From: Runella aurantiaca
GTDB lineage: Bacteria > Bacteroidota > Bacteroidia > Cytophagales > Spirosomataceae
NCBI RefSeq assembly: GCF_003339505.1
Contig: NZ_QPIW01000006.1
Location: 124,001 to 188,000 of the forward strand
Direction: 5' to 3'
Length of the DNA stretch: 64,000 nt
Positions within the stretch are counted from its first letter, which is position 1. Every line of letters begins with the position of its first letter. The position numbers were made by a program, and so were the translations under genes. The notes beneath the pieces are model-generated. The model was not told the DNA's origin and made no database searches. It saw only the letters and a program-made list of their open reading frames with translations. Of this stretch, positions 9,220-17,253 are shown in pieces.

Positions 9220-9609
9220 TTATTTGTTTAATTGGACACTACGCTGAAGAGCAACTTCTTCTGTAGAGGACTTGATGCTTACCTGCTTCTGAATCTTTTC
9301 GTTACCCGAAACAATCTCCAAAGTGTATTCTCCCTCTTTGAGATTGCTTACATCAAAGCGACCATCAAATTTTTCTGACTTCTTGGTCATAAATTCTTCA
9401 TGGACTACATTTTTCTTAGCATCGCGCAGGGTAATGACTGCATTGTGGCCCGTGCCTTTGCGAACTGCCAACTGAATTTTGGATTCTTTGGTCGTAAATA
9501 CGCCTATTTGCAAAGGCTTGGCTTTTTTGTCTTCGGTTGGATCTGATGCAAAAGCAACGGATGAAGTAAGCGCTAAAGCGCAGGCGAGCGAGGTGATGAG
9601 CGTTTTCAT
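9220..9609 (-). CDS. Small secreted beta-rich protein, paralogue 3 of 3 (most diverged)
   Basis: A 129-residue protein with signal peptide MKTLITSLACALALTSSVAFA, almost the same as that of paralogue 1. The mature part is more diverged: TTKESKIQLAVRKG, VITLRDAKKNVVHEEF, DVSNLKEGEYTLEIVSGNEKI. The order of strands and the final LEI-SG turn are retained. It is the promoter-proximal gene of the tandem set, 28 bases before paralogue 2, with a leader of several hundred bases upstream. Function unknown. Confidence 0.78.
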   Translation of the reverse strand: MKTLITSLACALALTSSVAFASDPTEDKKAKPLQIGVFTTKESKIQLAVRKGTGHNAVITLRDAKKNVVHEEFMTKKSEKFDGRFDVSNLKEGEYTLEIVSGNEKIQKQVSIKSSTEEVALQRSVQLNK

Positions 9610-10191
9610 GATGTTTTGGCTGTGTTGCGGATCGCCGCACCGTTTTGTTTTGAATTGGCTGTTGTGATTAATTTGTTTTCTAATGCTGTAAGGTACTGAT
9701 GCTGAACTACTGATTACTTTTTAATGGCTGTTAATTACTTGTGGTAAACGAGAACTGTTCTTAATGGCTGTTGGTATTTCTTTTCCTGAATGATGATACA
9801 AAGTTGCTTGTTTTATCTGGTACTATGCAATACAAAGTACATGAGAGGCACATAAACTGGATGAATGGCAAACTACCTTATGAACTTGGTTTGTGATGGA
9901 AGTGCGTAGAGCAAAAAATTGTTTTCATGACTGTAAGAAAATGTTTTTAAGATGGCTGTTAGTGAATACTTGCGTTGGTACAAAAGGTTACAAATAATTT
10001 TCAATGTATTTATTTCAAATGCTGTGCCAGTCAAAATAAAAGTAATAAACATTTAATAATCAGACAATTAATGTTTTTTACTTTTTAAACAACTGTCCGA
10101 TTTCGAACACACTATTCAACAATTTCGGACAATCAGCATTCTTTTAAATCATGGGTAAACTTTGCTTTGCGACAAATACAACTTAATGATG

Positions 10192-10219
10192 CAAATGTAT
10201 AATCAAACGTTGCATCAAA
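10192..10219 (-). promoter_or_regulatory. Candidate promoter for the secreted-protein set
   Basis: Minus-strand TTTG (complement of 10216-10219), 16 bases, then TACATTTG (complement of 10192-10199), a full match to the Bacteroidetes TAnnTTTG -7 box. The spacer is shorter than the usual 19-21. If used, the transcript would carry a leader of about 570 bases before the 9609 start codon. Confidence 0.4.
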
Positions 10220-10494
10220 GAATAAAAAAGTGTTAAATCATCTTAAATAAGGGATGAAACGCACGAAATATCGTTCGGGACGTAGACAGCTTCGATTTAT
10301 AATTTAAAAAAATCTACTTTTAGTGACACCCTAATCGACGTTATCCGCTGCGAAACGCCGGTCTCCTCCAACGACTCTCTAAATTATCGGCTCACGGCTG
10401 AATGGATTTACTCAAAAGTTTGTTAATGAAAAATTGGCCGGATAAAGCAGGCTAAAACAACAAGTAAAACAAATACATATCAAACCAATCATCG

Positions 10495-10511
10495 CGAGGC
10501 TTTGAACCTCG
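10495..10511. repeat. Small palindrome with TTTGAA centre upstream of mnmA
   Basis: CGAGG (10495-10499) and CCTCG (10507-10511) flank CTTTGAA. It belongs to the same type as the intergenic palindromes at 15107, 18237, 59704 and 63467. Confidence 0.5.
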
Positions 10512-10524
10512 GTCAGATACAATT

Positions 10525-11628
10525 ATGAGCAAACACGGACGCATTTTGGTCGCCATGAGCGGCGGCATCGACAGTTCACTGGCTTCAGTATTACTTCACG
10601 AACAAGGCTACGAAGTCATCGGCATGACCATGAAAACCTGGGATTATGCCGGTAGCGGAGGCTCCAAAAAAGAAACAGGCTGCTGCTCCCTTGATTCCAT
10701 CAACGACGCCCGCACCGTGGCCGTTGAACTGGGCTTCCCTCATTACATATTAGACATCAGAACGGAGTTTGGCGATTACGTCATCGACCATTTTACGGGT
10801 GAGTACCTCGAAGGTCGCACGCCCAATCCCTGCGTTTTGTGCAATACCCACATCAAATGGGACGCGCTGCTGCGCCGCGCCGACCGCCTCGATTGTGAAT
10901 TTATTGCTACTGGCCACTACGCCAATATGCGTCAGGAAAACGACCGATTCATTGTATCTAAAGGTATAGATACGTGGAAAGACCAAAGTTATGTACTGTG
11001 GGGGGTGTCGCAGGAAAGCCTGTCGCGGACAAAACTTCCGCTCGGGCATTTGCGCAAAACCGAAATTAGGGAAATGGCCAAAGAACGAGGGTTCATGGAT
11101 TTGGTCAATAAATCAGAAAGCTACGAAATCTGTTTTGTGCCCGATAACGACTACAGGGGCTTTCTCAAACGTCGTATGCCTGAGCTTGAAAGCCAAGTAA
11201 TGGGCGGCAATTACGTGATGCAAGACGGCACCGTCGTGGGCAAACATGAAGGTTATCCTTTTTATACCATCGGCCAACGCAAAGGCTTGGGCATTGCGCT
11301 GGGCTATCCTGTATTTGTGACCGAAATCCGCAAAGATACCAATGAAGTAGTTTTGGGAATTGACAAAGACCTCGAACGCGACGGCATGTACGTCTCAAAG
11401 CTTAATCTTCAAAAATACGCCCGTATCGAAGGCCCGCTAGAAACCGTGACCAAAGTCCGGTACAAGCACGAAGGTACACCTGCTACCATTATACAGGAAA
11501 GCGACGACCGCATTCAGGTGTTGTTTCATGACCCCGTCAGCGCCATTGCTCCCGGACAAGCGGCGGTTTTCTACGAAGGCGACGACGTAGTGGGCGGCGG
11601 CTGGATCAGCAAGAGCTTTAGGCAGTAG
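10525..11628 (+). CDS. mnmA: tRNA-specific 2-thiouridylase
   Basis: MnmA (TrmU), 367 residues, forms 2-thiouridine at the wobble position U34 of Lys, Glu and Gln tRNAs, using ATP and persulfide sulfur. Residues 8-17 hold the PP-loop AMSGGIDSSL for AMP activation. NPCVLCN near 100-106 contains the catalytic Cys, and YEICFVPDNDYRGFL near 203-217 contains the second Cys that forms the persulfide. TGHYAN near 129-134 and the KDQSYVLWG block near 152-160 are the usual tRNA/ATP-site elements. The C-terminal beta-barrel ends with GQAAVFYEGDDVVGGG. Length and order match the family. It is a single gene whose start ATG is well placed. Confidence 0.97.
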   Translation: MSKHGRILVAMSGGIDSSLASVLLHEQGYEVIGMTMKTWDYAGSGGSKKETGCCSLDSINDARTVAVELGFPHYILDIRTEFGDYVIDHFTGEYLEGRTPNPCVLCNTHIKWDALLRRADRLDCEFIATGHYANMRQENDRFIVSKGIDTWKDQSYVLWGVSQESLSRTKLPLGHLRKTEIREMAKERGFMDLVNKSESYEICFVPDNDYRGFLKRRMPELESQVMGGNYVMQDGTVVGKHEGYPFYTIGQRKGLGIALGYPVFVTEIRKDTNEVVLGIDKDLERDGMYVSKLNLQKYARIEGPLETVTKVRYKHEGTPATIIQESDDRIQVLFHDPVSAIAPGQAAVFYEGDDVVGGGWISKSFRQ

Positions 11629-11633
11629 TGAAG

Positions 11634-11679
11634 AAAGTAGACGGTGGACAATGAATTTAAACTGTCCTTCGTCTACTTT
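11634..11679. repeat. Long imperfect inverted repeat after mnmA
   Basis: AAAGTAGACGGTGGACA (from 11634) is answered by CTGTCCTTCGTCTACTTT (to 11679), giving a stem of about 17 pairs with small interruptions around ATGAATTTAA. It could terminate mnmA transcripts or those of the converging gene. It is built from GTAGAC/GTCTAC words, like the repeats at 17254 and 36024. Confidence 0.6.
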
Positions 11680-11758
11680 TCAATGTCTAACTGTAGGTAG
11701 AAAGGTCAGACGATAGTCAGACTGTAACTGAAATTCATATAATCTCATTTTTTTCTTC

Positions 11759-13033
11759 TCAATATCCAATCTGGCTTTCAATCCAATCTAAGCCACGCAT
11801 ATACAGGGCTTTGGCGAAGTTTACCCTGTTATCAAAATCGGCGTAATCAGTACGACCGTTGTGCAAGTATTTTCGAATCAAGGCAGCATTTATTTCGGCC
11901 GTAGGCGATGCTATTTCGTCGTCGGTTTCCGTGCGAAATTGCTCAAAAGCAGGAAAATCATGCTCCAAACGCGTAAAAAATAAGTGACCGTTGGAATTAC
12001 GTACTGCACACAGCAACCCGCTTGCTTTGGAAGTAGCAGGCGCAAGACTCCCTTCCAGCCCGCGTTTCAGCACCATTACCCCATCAAATCCTGCCATAAG
12101 GGCCAACTCCGCCATTTTCATCTGGTACGTAATATGAAATACCGACGTAACCAGAATACGGGCTCCGCACGGGTTTAAGACTTTTTCGAGGGTAGCCAAA
12201 AACGGGCGCTTAATCGTGGTTCGGCGACGCTCCACCCACTTGTCCAACGGGGGAGAGAGCGCTTTTTGGTCAAGCACCCACCCAAACGTCGGGTTCATTT
12301 CCAACAACTCATGATTATCCGCCAACAACCAACTGCCCAAATAAAGATACAGGTCGTGGGAATTGAAAGTATACTTCGGTCCAGAAGAGCGTCCGATGGC
12401 CGTGACGGCGTTGTAATTTCGTTCCTGAAAAAAATACGCCAGCAACGGAGTTATCATGTACGAATGTTCTACACCGTCGAAAGGCTCCGCTAATTGAACA
12501 ATCGGAAATTTCGTTTTGACGTGCCGCTGAAAACCCGGCGCGTACGTGCTCATGACGGCGTTATGCAAGCCTTGGTATTCGTCATTTGTTTCATAACGAA
12601 CCCGCAAAATGCTTACTGCCATCCCCCGAAACGTTTCGCACAGCTCGTCAGACATTAGGAAGTCGCCCAACTGATGCGCCTCCGATACTTGCAACGATTT
12701 TCCGTTCAACAACTTTACGCCAATCGGAAACAGGTGCTGAGGTAAATCAGGACACAGCTTATTGAGAAAAAAAACGGGATTACCAAACGCGTGCTTGCCA
12801 ATGTACGCTTCCAGTTTGAGTTCTGCCTCAGTGGGGCCTTTCATCATCAGAGCGCCAAAAAACGCTCCTTTCTGTAGGTCATTGGCCTGACCGCCGTGCA
12901 ATTCCTGCAAACACTCCTCCACCAACTCTGAAGAGAGTGGCTTGCTACCATGCTTGCCAATACCCGCCTGCTTAATTCCTTTGGCAAGCGCAGTATTCAA
13001 ATTGTATTTTATAGCGAAATTAAGATCTGTCAC
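11759..13033 (-). CDS. TrpD2/YbiB-like glycosyl transferase family 3 protein
   Basis: A 424-residue protein related to anthranilate phosphoribosyltransferase but of the TrpD2/YbiB class. The N-terminal helical domain (about 15-85: AKGIKQAGIGKHGSKPLS, ELHGGQANDLQKGAFFGALMMKG) resembles the family 3 N-domain. The larger alpha/beta domain has EPFDGVEHSYMITPLLAYF near 185 and a MAELALMAGFDGVMVLKRGLEGSLAP block near 320, equivalent to the YbiB KGxEGS loop. The TrpD signature GTGGD and substrate residues are not recognisable, so tryptophan synthesis is unlikely. Known YbiB relatives bind nucleic acid. It is divergent from the nitrate genes, and its promoter shares a repeated element with theirs. 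Confidence 0.7.
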   Translation of the reverse strand: MTDLNFAIKYNLNTALAKGIKQAGIGKHGSKPLSSELVEECLQELHGGQANDLQKGAFFGALMMKGPTEAELKLEAYIGKHAFGNPVFFLNKLCPDLPQHLFPIGVKLLNGKSLQVSEAHQLGDFLMSDELCETFRGMAVSILRVRYETNDEYQGLHNAVMSTYAPGFQRHVKTKFPIVQLAEPFDGVEHSYMITPLLAYFFQERNYNAVTAIGRSSGPKYTFNSHDLYLYLGSWLLADNHELLEMNPTFGWVLDQKALSPPLDKWVERRRTTIKRPFLATLEKVLNPCGARILVTSVFHITYQMKMAELALMAGFDGVMVLKRGLEGSLAPATSKASGLLCAVRNSNGHLFFTRLEHDFPAFEQFRTETDDEIASPTAEINAALIRKYLHNGRTDYADFDNRVNFAKALYMRGLDWIESQIGY

Positions 13034-13089
13034 AATTACTTAAAAATTACTTAGTTTAAAAAAACTAAAATTTCAATTTTTACAACTTT

Positions 13090-13120
13090 CAAACCTAAAA
13101 ATAGTACTTTTTAAAAGAAA
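13090..13120 (-). promoter_or_regulatory. Candidate promoter of the TrpD2-like gene
   Basis: Minus-strand TTTC (complement of 13117-13120), 19 bases, TAGGTTTG (complement of 13090-13097). The -7 box is a full TAnnTTTG match and the spacing is canonical. It lies 57 bases upstream of the start codon. The repeated element at 13100-13121 covers the spacer and -33 box. Confidence 0.55.
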
Positions 13121-13121
13121 C
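13100..13121. promoter_or_regulatory. Shared element AATAGTACTTTT (copy 1)
   Basis: AATAGTACTTTTTAAAAGAAAC resembles AATAGTACTTTTCAAAGAAA at 13362-13381. Copy 1 overlaps the minus-strand promoter of the TrpD2-like gene. As a repressor or activator site it would link the two divergent transcripts. This is inference from the repetition alone. Confidence 0.4.
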
Positions 13122-13309
13122 TTTTATAAAAAATAAAGAACTTTTAGATTTTAACCTAAAAAATGAATGTAATATTTGGAGAAAGTTCATTTTCAACATA
13201 CCTTTAAGTAAAATTATTAAGCAGACAAGAAAGGCAAATATTATTCTGATAAAAATCAAAAGTAAATGTATAAACTTTTCTAATAATCTTTTTTTAAAGA
13301 ACTATATTT

Positions 13310-13342
13310 TTTGATTAAGTTTTTTACAGGAATTTACCTTTA
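13310..13342 (+). promoter_or_regulatory. Candidate promoter of the nitrate porin/ABC operon
   Basis: TTTG (13310-13313), 21 bases, TACCTTTA (13335-13342), one mismatch from TAnnTTTG. Transcription would begin near 13349, giving a leader of almost 200 bases before the start codon at 13546. Confidence 0.5.
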
Positions 13343-13361
13343 CAGAAACACCTCTTTTTTA

Positions 13362-13381
13362 AATAGTACTTTTCAAAGAAA
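13362..13381. promoter_or_regulatory. Shared element AATAGTACTTTT (copy 2)
   Basis: Second copy of the approximate 20-base direct repeat, 262 bases from copy 1. It sits just downstream of the predicted start of the porin/ABC operon, a place where a bound repressor or an RNA element could act. Confidence 0.4.
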
Positions 13382-13471
13382 TACATTCATTCCCACCTCA
13401 TAAACATCGGTAGCTCTTACGTAAACTTACAGCAGCGTTGGCGGACGCTCGTTGGTAAGGAAAAAGAAAAA

Positions 13472-13498
13472 CCCCGCAGAATGGCGGTTCTGACGGGG
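13472..13498. promoter_or_regulatory. GC-rich hairpin in the leader of the nitrate operon
   Basis: CCCCGCAGAA (13472-13481) pairs with TTCTGACGGGG (13488-13498) with one bulged base and loop TGGCGG. The A-rich run lies on the left (13461-13471), so the T-tract of a terminator exists only on the minus strand. On the plus strand it is a stable hairpin without a U-run, 47 bases before the start codon. Confidence 0.5.
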
Positions 13499-13545
13499 CT
13501 ATTAGCAGTTTTAAATTAGGGATTAACTTAAAACATTACAAATTT

Positions 13546-15090
13546 ATGAAAAAACCATTACACGTCAAGTGCTTTGGCGCGGTTCTTTTAATCTTTGCGT
13601 TAAGCAAAACTACTCATGCGCAACTTTCGTTGCAAGGTCAACTCCGAACACGGACCGAACTCAGAGACGGAGTAGGCAACCTTCCCAAAGCGGGCGCAAA
13701 GCCTGCGGCCTTCACTTCCCAACGCACCAGCCTCATTTTCGGCTACAAATGGGATCGACTAACGTTTGGTGTAAACGTTCGTGATGTAAGGGTCTGGGGA
13801 CAAGATGCCGCTTCTATCAATAACACCGACGGCTCAAAGTTATTTCTGCACGAAGCTTGGGCCGAAGTGATTCTGGCCAACAGCGCCGATACAACCCTCA
13901 AATTCAAGGCATTCGATAACTTATCTCTTAAAATAGGACGTCAGGAATTAATCTATGATGATGTACGTTTGCTCGGCAATTTGGACTGGCTCCAACAGGG
14001 GCGGCGATTTGACATGGCCCTGCTCAAAGCCATGAAAAACGGCTGGCAAATCGACTTGGGCGCGGCCTTCAACCAAAACTCCGACGCCTTTGGTCGAGCG
14101 GGCACTTTCTACGCGGCTGGCAATGTCCCCGCCACGGTCGCCAATTCTAAAGGCGCTTTTGTGAGTATTCCGGCCGATTTTATTCCGACTTCAGGCAAAG
14201 GTGGCGCACCAGTGTTGGCGTCTCCACTCAGCACCAACGGCCAAAATCAAATGTTCAAATCCATGCAAATGCTTTACGTAAGCCGTAAGTTTGGACAAAC
14301 AAAATTCTCGGGGCTTTTCTTCAAAGACGATTTTCAGAAGTACCGTATAGACAGCCTCGGTAGCACGGCCAACGGTGTAGTGTATGGCCGTCGGTACGAC
14401 GTAGAGGGCGTTAATAGTCGCATTACTTATGGAGCCATGCTCACAGGATTGATTGGAAATGCTTCTTCAAAATTAGGTAAAATTGCTTGGCAGGCGTTTG
14501 CTTACAAGCAGGGCGGCAAAAATCGCGACGGCCAAAGCCTGAGCGCCTACCACTACGGGGCCAATGTTTCGATTCAGAAAGGCAAATTCTCCTTTGGGCC
14601 AGGTTATGAAGTCCTTTCGGGCAACAACACCGTTTCGCCCGACGGCAAAGACCACCGATTTGACCCTCTGTACGGCACTCCGCACAAGCACTGGGGCTAC
14701 ATGGATTATTTCTACGTGGGTACTGGCGCACCTGCTGGTGGTTTAGGAAATGCTTTCTTCAAGACAAAGTACGTGGCTAATCCTAACCTATACTTTACCT
14801 TCGACATTCACAATTTTGCCTTGGCCAATGACATGAAAAACGGCTTGGACGCCGCAGGTGGCAAAATCAGCCGTCAGTTGGGCAACGAATTTGATTTTAT
14901 CCTCAACTACAACCTCAATAAGTTCACCAACGTAGAGTTGGGCTATTGCTACCTAAAAGGCTCCAACAGCCTGGAATATGCGAAATTAGGCACGATGGAC
15001 AAAGCCAAACACGGTGCCAATTGGGCCTATTTGATGCTCAATATTCGGCCCGATTTCTTCTATACCAAACCCGTAGCGATTAAACAATAA
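13546..15090 (+). CDS. Outer-membrane porin, alginate-export (AlgE-like) family
   Basis: A 514-residue beta-barrel protein with a signal peptide ending THAQ (about residue 25). The mature part shows amphipathic strands, frequent aromatic girdle residues and the family block LKIGRQELIYDDVRLLGNLDWLQQGRRFD near 127-155, which matches AlgE/alginate-export porins. It ends with a hydrophobic strand but not a C-terminal Phe. It is the first gene of the operon that encodes the NrtABD-type importer, so it probably lets nitrate or nitrite through the outer membrane rather than alginate. A TTTGAA palindrome follows, 16 bases after the stop. Confidence 0.8.
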   Translation: MKKPLHVKCFGAVLLIFALSKTTHAQLSLQGQLRTRTELRDGVGNLPKAGAKPAAFTSQRTSLIFGYKWDRLTFGVNVRDVRVWGQDAASINNTDGSKLFLHEAWAEVILANSADTTLKFKAFDNLSLKIGRQELIYDDVRLLGNLDWLQQGRRFDMALLKAMKNGWQIDLGAAFNQNSDAFGRAGTFYAAGNVPATVANSKGAFVSIPADFIPTSGKGGAPVLASPLSTNGQNQMFKSMQMLYVSRKFGQTKFSGLFFKDDFQKYRIDSLGSTANGVVYGRRYDVEGVNSRITYGAMLTGLIGNASSKLGKIAWQAFAYKQGGKNRDGQSLSAYHYGANVSIQKGKFSFGPGYEVLSGNNTVSPDGKDHRFDPLYGTPHKHWGYMDYFYVGTGAPAGGLGNAFFKTKYVANPNLYFTFDIHNFALANDMKNGLDAAGGKISRQLGNEFDFILNYNLNKFTNVELGYCYLKGSNSLEYAKLGTMDKAKHGANWAYLMLNIRPDFFYTKPVAIKQ

Positions 15091-15106
15091 TTACGGCAGG
15101 ACAGAC

Positions 15107-15133
15107 CCTGCCAAGTTTTTGAAACTTGGCAGG
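15107..15133. repeat. Palindrome with TTTTTGAA centre between porin and nrtA
   Basis: CCTGCCAAG (15107-15115) and CTTGGCAGG (15125-15133) flank TTTTTGAAA. It can form a stable hairpin inside the operon and may act as a processing or partial termination site. It resembles the palindrome at 18237. Confidence 0.65.
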
Positions 15134-15217
15134 TCTTAAAAATCACTTAATCAATTTCACCAAAAGCAAATCACGCGGGCAATAGCCCAGCGACTGCTCT
15201 TCCCATGTCTTTATCCA

Positions 15218-16423
15218 ATGAAAACTACCTATAAAATTGTTCTCGCGTCGTTGGCTACCCTTATTTTGTTGGCTGGAATGTCGATGCGCAAAGCCGTGTT
15301 GCCCCAAGTAAAATTAGGCTTTATTCCCCTCACCGACTGCGCCCCGCTGGTGGCCGCCAAAGAGTTGGGTCTATTTCAGAAATACGGCGTCGATGTGGTT
15401 CTTTCCAAAGAAGCCTCTTGGGCCAACATTCGCGACAAGATACTCAACGGCGAGCTCGACGGCGCACATTGCTTGTTTGGGATGCCTTTCTCGGTCTACA
15501 CCGGCTTGGGCGGAAAAGCAGGCTCCGAAATGCAGATTGCGATGGTTTTGAACAACAATGGCCAAGGCATCACCCTCTCCAAAGATTTTTGCGGACTGGT
15601 CGGTTTCAAAGAAATGAACAAAGTAGCCGCTGCCGTCAAGCAAGTACAAGCCCGCAAAGAAGTAACTTTTGCCATGACTTTTCCAGGCGGCACGCACGAT
15701 ATTTGGCTCCGCAACTGGATGGCCGCAGTAGGCATTAACCAAAAATCAGTGGGGATTATCACGATTCCACCGCCGCAAATGGTTGCCAATATGCGCGTAG
15801 ACAACATGGAAGGATTCAGCGTGGGCGAACCTTGGAATGGAATGGCGGCGGCCCAAAACATCGGCTTTACGGAGATTGCCAGTCAAGATATTTGGAAACA
15901 CCACCCCGAAAAAGCGTTGGTTGTCAATAAGCAATTTGCCGCCAAAGAGCGCGAAAACCTCAAAAATGTCATGAAAGCCGTTTTGGAAGCCTGTCAGTGG
16001 CTCGACAACATGAGCAACCGCAAAAAAGCGGCTGGCTGGCTTTCCAAACCTTATTACGTCAACGCCGCTTTGCCCGTCATAGAAGCCCGTTTATTGGGTT
16101 CCAACGATTTAGGTTGCGAATTGGGCGTTCAGAAATACAAAGACGATTACATGACTTTTTACAATAAAGGTTTTGTCAACACGCCCCGCAAAGTTCACGG
16201 AATGTGGTTTTTGGCGCAGTACGTTCGGTTCGGAATGTTGAAATCCAACCCCGATTTTAAGGGTATTGCCGAAAAACTCATCTTGGACGACCTCTACGCC
16301 GAAGTAGCCCGCGAAGCCAAAGTCCCCGTCATGACCGACGACATGAAAGCTTTCAAAACCACTTATGATGTGATGTTTGACCCAGGCAACATCTCTGCGT
16401 ATCTGGCTTCCGCTAAGAAATAA
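15218..16423 (+). CDS. nrtA: Nitrate/nitrite ABC transporter substrate-binding protein (NrtA/CmpA type)
   Basis: A 401-residue periplasmic binding protein with an N-terminal hydrophobic export segment (about 7-21). The mature part starts VKLGFIPLTDCAPLVAAKELGLFQKYGVDV, the NrtA/SsuA-type binding fold. Further landmarks are GAHCLFGMPFS near 87, MTFPGGTHDIWLRNWM near 154, a VGEPWNGMAA block near 202 and HGMWFLAQYVRFGML near 329, as expected for the NrtA/CmpA group that binds nitrate, nitrite or bicarbonate. The nitrate assignment rests on neighbours (porin, permease, ATPase, NarK-type carrier, nitrate reductase). It lies 41 bases before the permease gene. Confidence 0.9.
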   Translation: MKTTYKIVLASLATLILLAGMSMRKAVLPQVKLGFIPLTDCAPLVAAKELGLFQKYGVDVVLSKEASWANIRDKILNGELDGAHCLFGMPFSVYTGLGGKAGSEMQIAMVLNNNGQGITLSKDFCGLVGFKEMNKVAAAVKQVQARKEVTFAMTFPGGTHDIWLRNWMAAVGINQKSVGIITIPPPQMVANMRVDNMEGFSVGEPWNGMAAAQNIGFTEIASQDIWKHHPEKALVVNKQFAAKERENLKNVMKAVLEACQWLDNMSNRKKAAGWLSKPYYVNAALPVIEARLLGSNDLGCELGVQKYKDDYMTFYNKGFVNTPRKVHGMWFLAQYVRFGMLKSNPDFKGIAEKLILDDLYAEVAREAKVPVMTDDMKAFKTTYDVMFDPGNISAYLASAKK

Positions 16424-16464
16424 TCATGGTATCTCATTGAATATCAATCATTAAAATTACAAAA

Positions 16465-17247
16465 ATGAAGAAATTACTCAATCTACAAACCTACCTCCCA
16501 TTGCTGTTTGGCATAGGAAGTACGATCATTTTAATCGGCGCTTGGTGGGGCATTTCCCTCCTTACCAACAGCGAAATTCCCTCGCCTCTGATGACTTGGT
16601 CGGTCTTTAATGAAATGCTCGCCACTCCTTTCTACGATTACGGTCCCAACGACAAAGGCATAGGAAACCAATTGGTCAGTTCACTTATCCGCGTATTCAG
16701 CGGCTTTGGATTGGGCAGCCTCGTAGCCATTCCCCTTGGGTTGCTCATCGGATCCAGCAAAACGGCCTTCCGACTCATCAATCCGATTATCCAGATTTTG
16801 CGCCCAGTATCGCCGTTGGCGTGGTTTCCGTTGGGATTGTTGGCGTTCAAAGCCGCCGAGGGTGCAACGATTTTTATCATTTTTGTCACCAGCGTATGGC
16901 CTACATTAATCAATACCGCCTTTGGCGTGGCCTCGATTCCGCAAGACCACAAAAACGTGGCGAAGGCCTACGGTTTTTCCCGTTGGAAATACATCACCAA
17001 AGTCATCATCCCGTTTGCTTTACCGCACATTATCACGGGGTTACGCCTAAGCATCGGCGTGGCGTGGATGGTGATTGTAGCGGGCGAAATGCTCTCTGGA
17101 GGCGTCGGAATTGGCTTTTTTGTGTGGGACAGTTGGAACGCGCTCAGCTTAGAGAAAATCCTCTCGGCCATCTTAATCATCGGCACGGTAGGATTACTGC
17201 TCGACAAAGGCTTTGATTGGCTTCAAAAACGATTTGCATTTGCTTAA
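16465..17247 (+). CDS. nrtB: Nitrate ABC transporter permease (NrtB type)
   Basis: A 260-residue inner-membrane permease with about six transmembrane segments. The EAA-like coupling loop with the ATPase is NVAKAYGFSRWKYITKVIIPFALPHIITGLR, near residues 164-194. The segment PLAWFPLGLLAFKAAEGATIF near 113-133 matches NrtB/CmpB/SsuC permeases. It sits between the binding protein and the ATPase gene, and should work as a homodimer in nitrate uptake. Confidence 0.92.
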   Translation: MKKLLNLQTYLPLLFGIGSTIILIGAWWGISLLTNSEIPSPLMTWSVFNEMLATPFYDYGPNDKGIGNQLVSSLIRVFSGFGLGSLVAIPLGLLIGSSKTAFRLINPIIQILRPVSPLAWFPLGLLAFKAAEGATIFIIFVTSVWPTLINTAFGVASIPQDHKNVAKAYGFSRWKYITKVIIPFALPHIITGLRLSIGVAWMVIVAGEMLSGGVGIGFFVWDSWNALSLEKILSAILIIGTVGLLLDKGFDWLQKRFAFA

Positions 17248-17253
17248 TAAATG

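Larger units (their letters stand above)
8752..9960 (-). repeat. Dispersed AACAGCCA / CACAGCCA words in leaders
   Basis: Read on the minus strand, AACAGCCA occurs at 9953-9960, 9765-9772, 9725-9732, 9656-9663 and 8752-8759, and CACAGCCA at 9617-9624 and 9205-9212. Each of the three secreted-protein genes has one copy within about 10-30 bases of its start codon, and four further copies lie in the long leader. Surrounding bases are often A/T-rich (for example AACAGCCATTAA twice). The role is unknown: an mRNA-binding or translational site, or remnants of duplication. Confidence 0.55.
9610..10524. other. 915-base gene-free gap: leader of the secreted-protein set
   Basis: No credible coding frame on either strand. 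The left half (9610-9960) carries five of the repeated AACAGCCA/CACAGCCA words. The middle (9961-10180) is AT-rich without recognised features. An inverted repeat TGATGCAA (10187-10194) / TTGCATCA (10210-10217) overlaps the minus-strand promoter candidate. The stretch 10220-10490 shows nothing I can name. The right end holds a small palindrome before mnmA. Confidence 0.6.

Noticed and set aside
9721-9960. Leader mini-cistrons starting ATGGCTGTT on the plus strand
   Set aside because: The three ATGGCTGTT words open frames of 7, 9 and some tens of codons with no shared product, and the downstream genes are on the other strand. The repeated word itself is reported instead.
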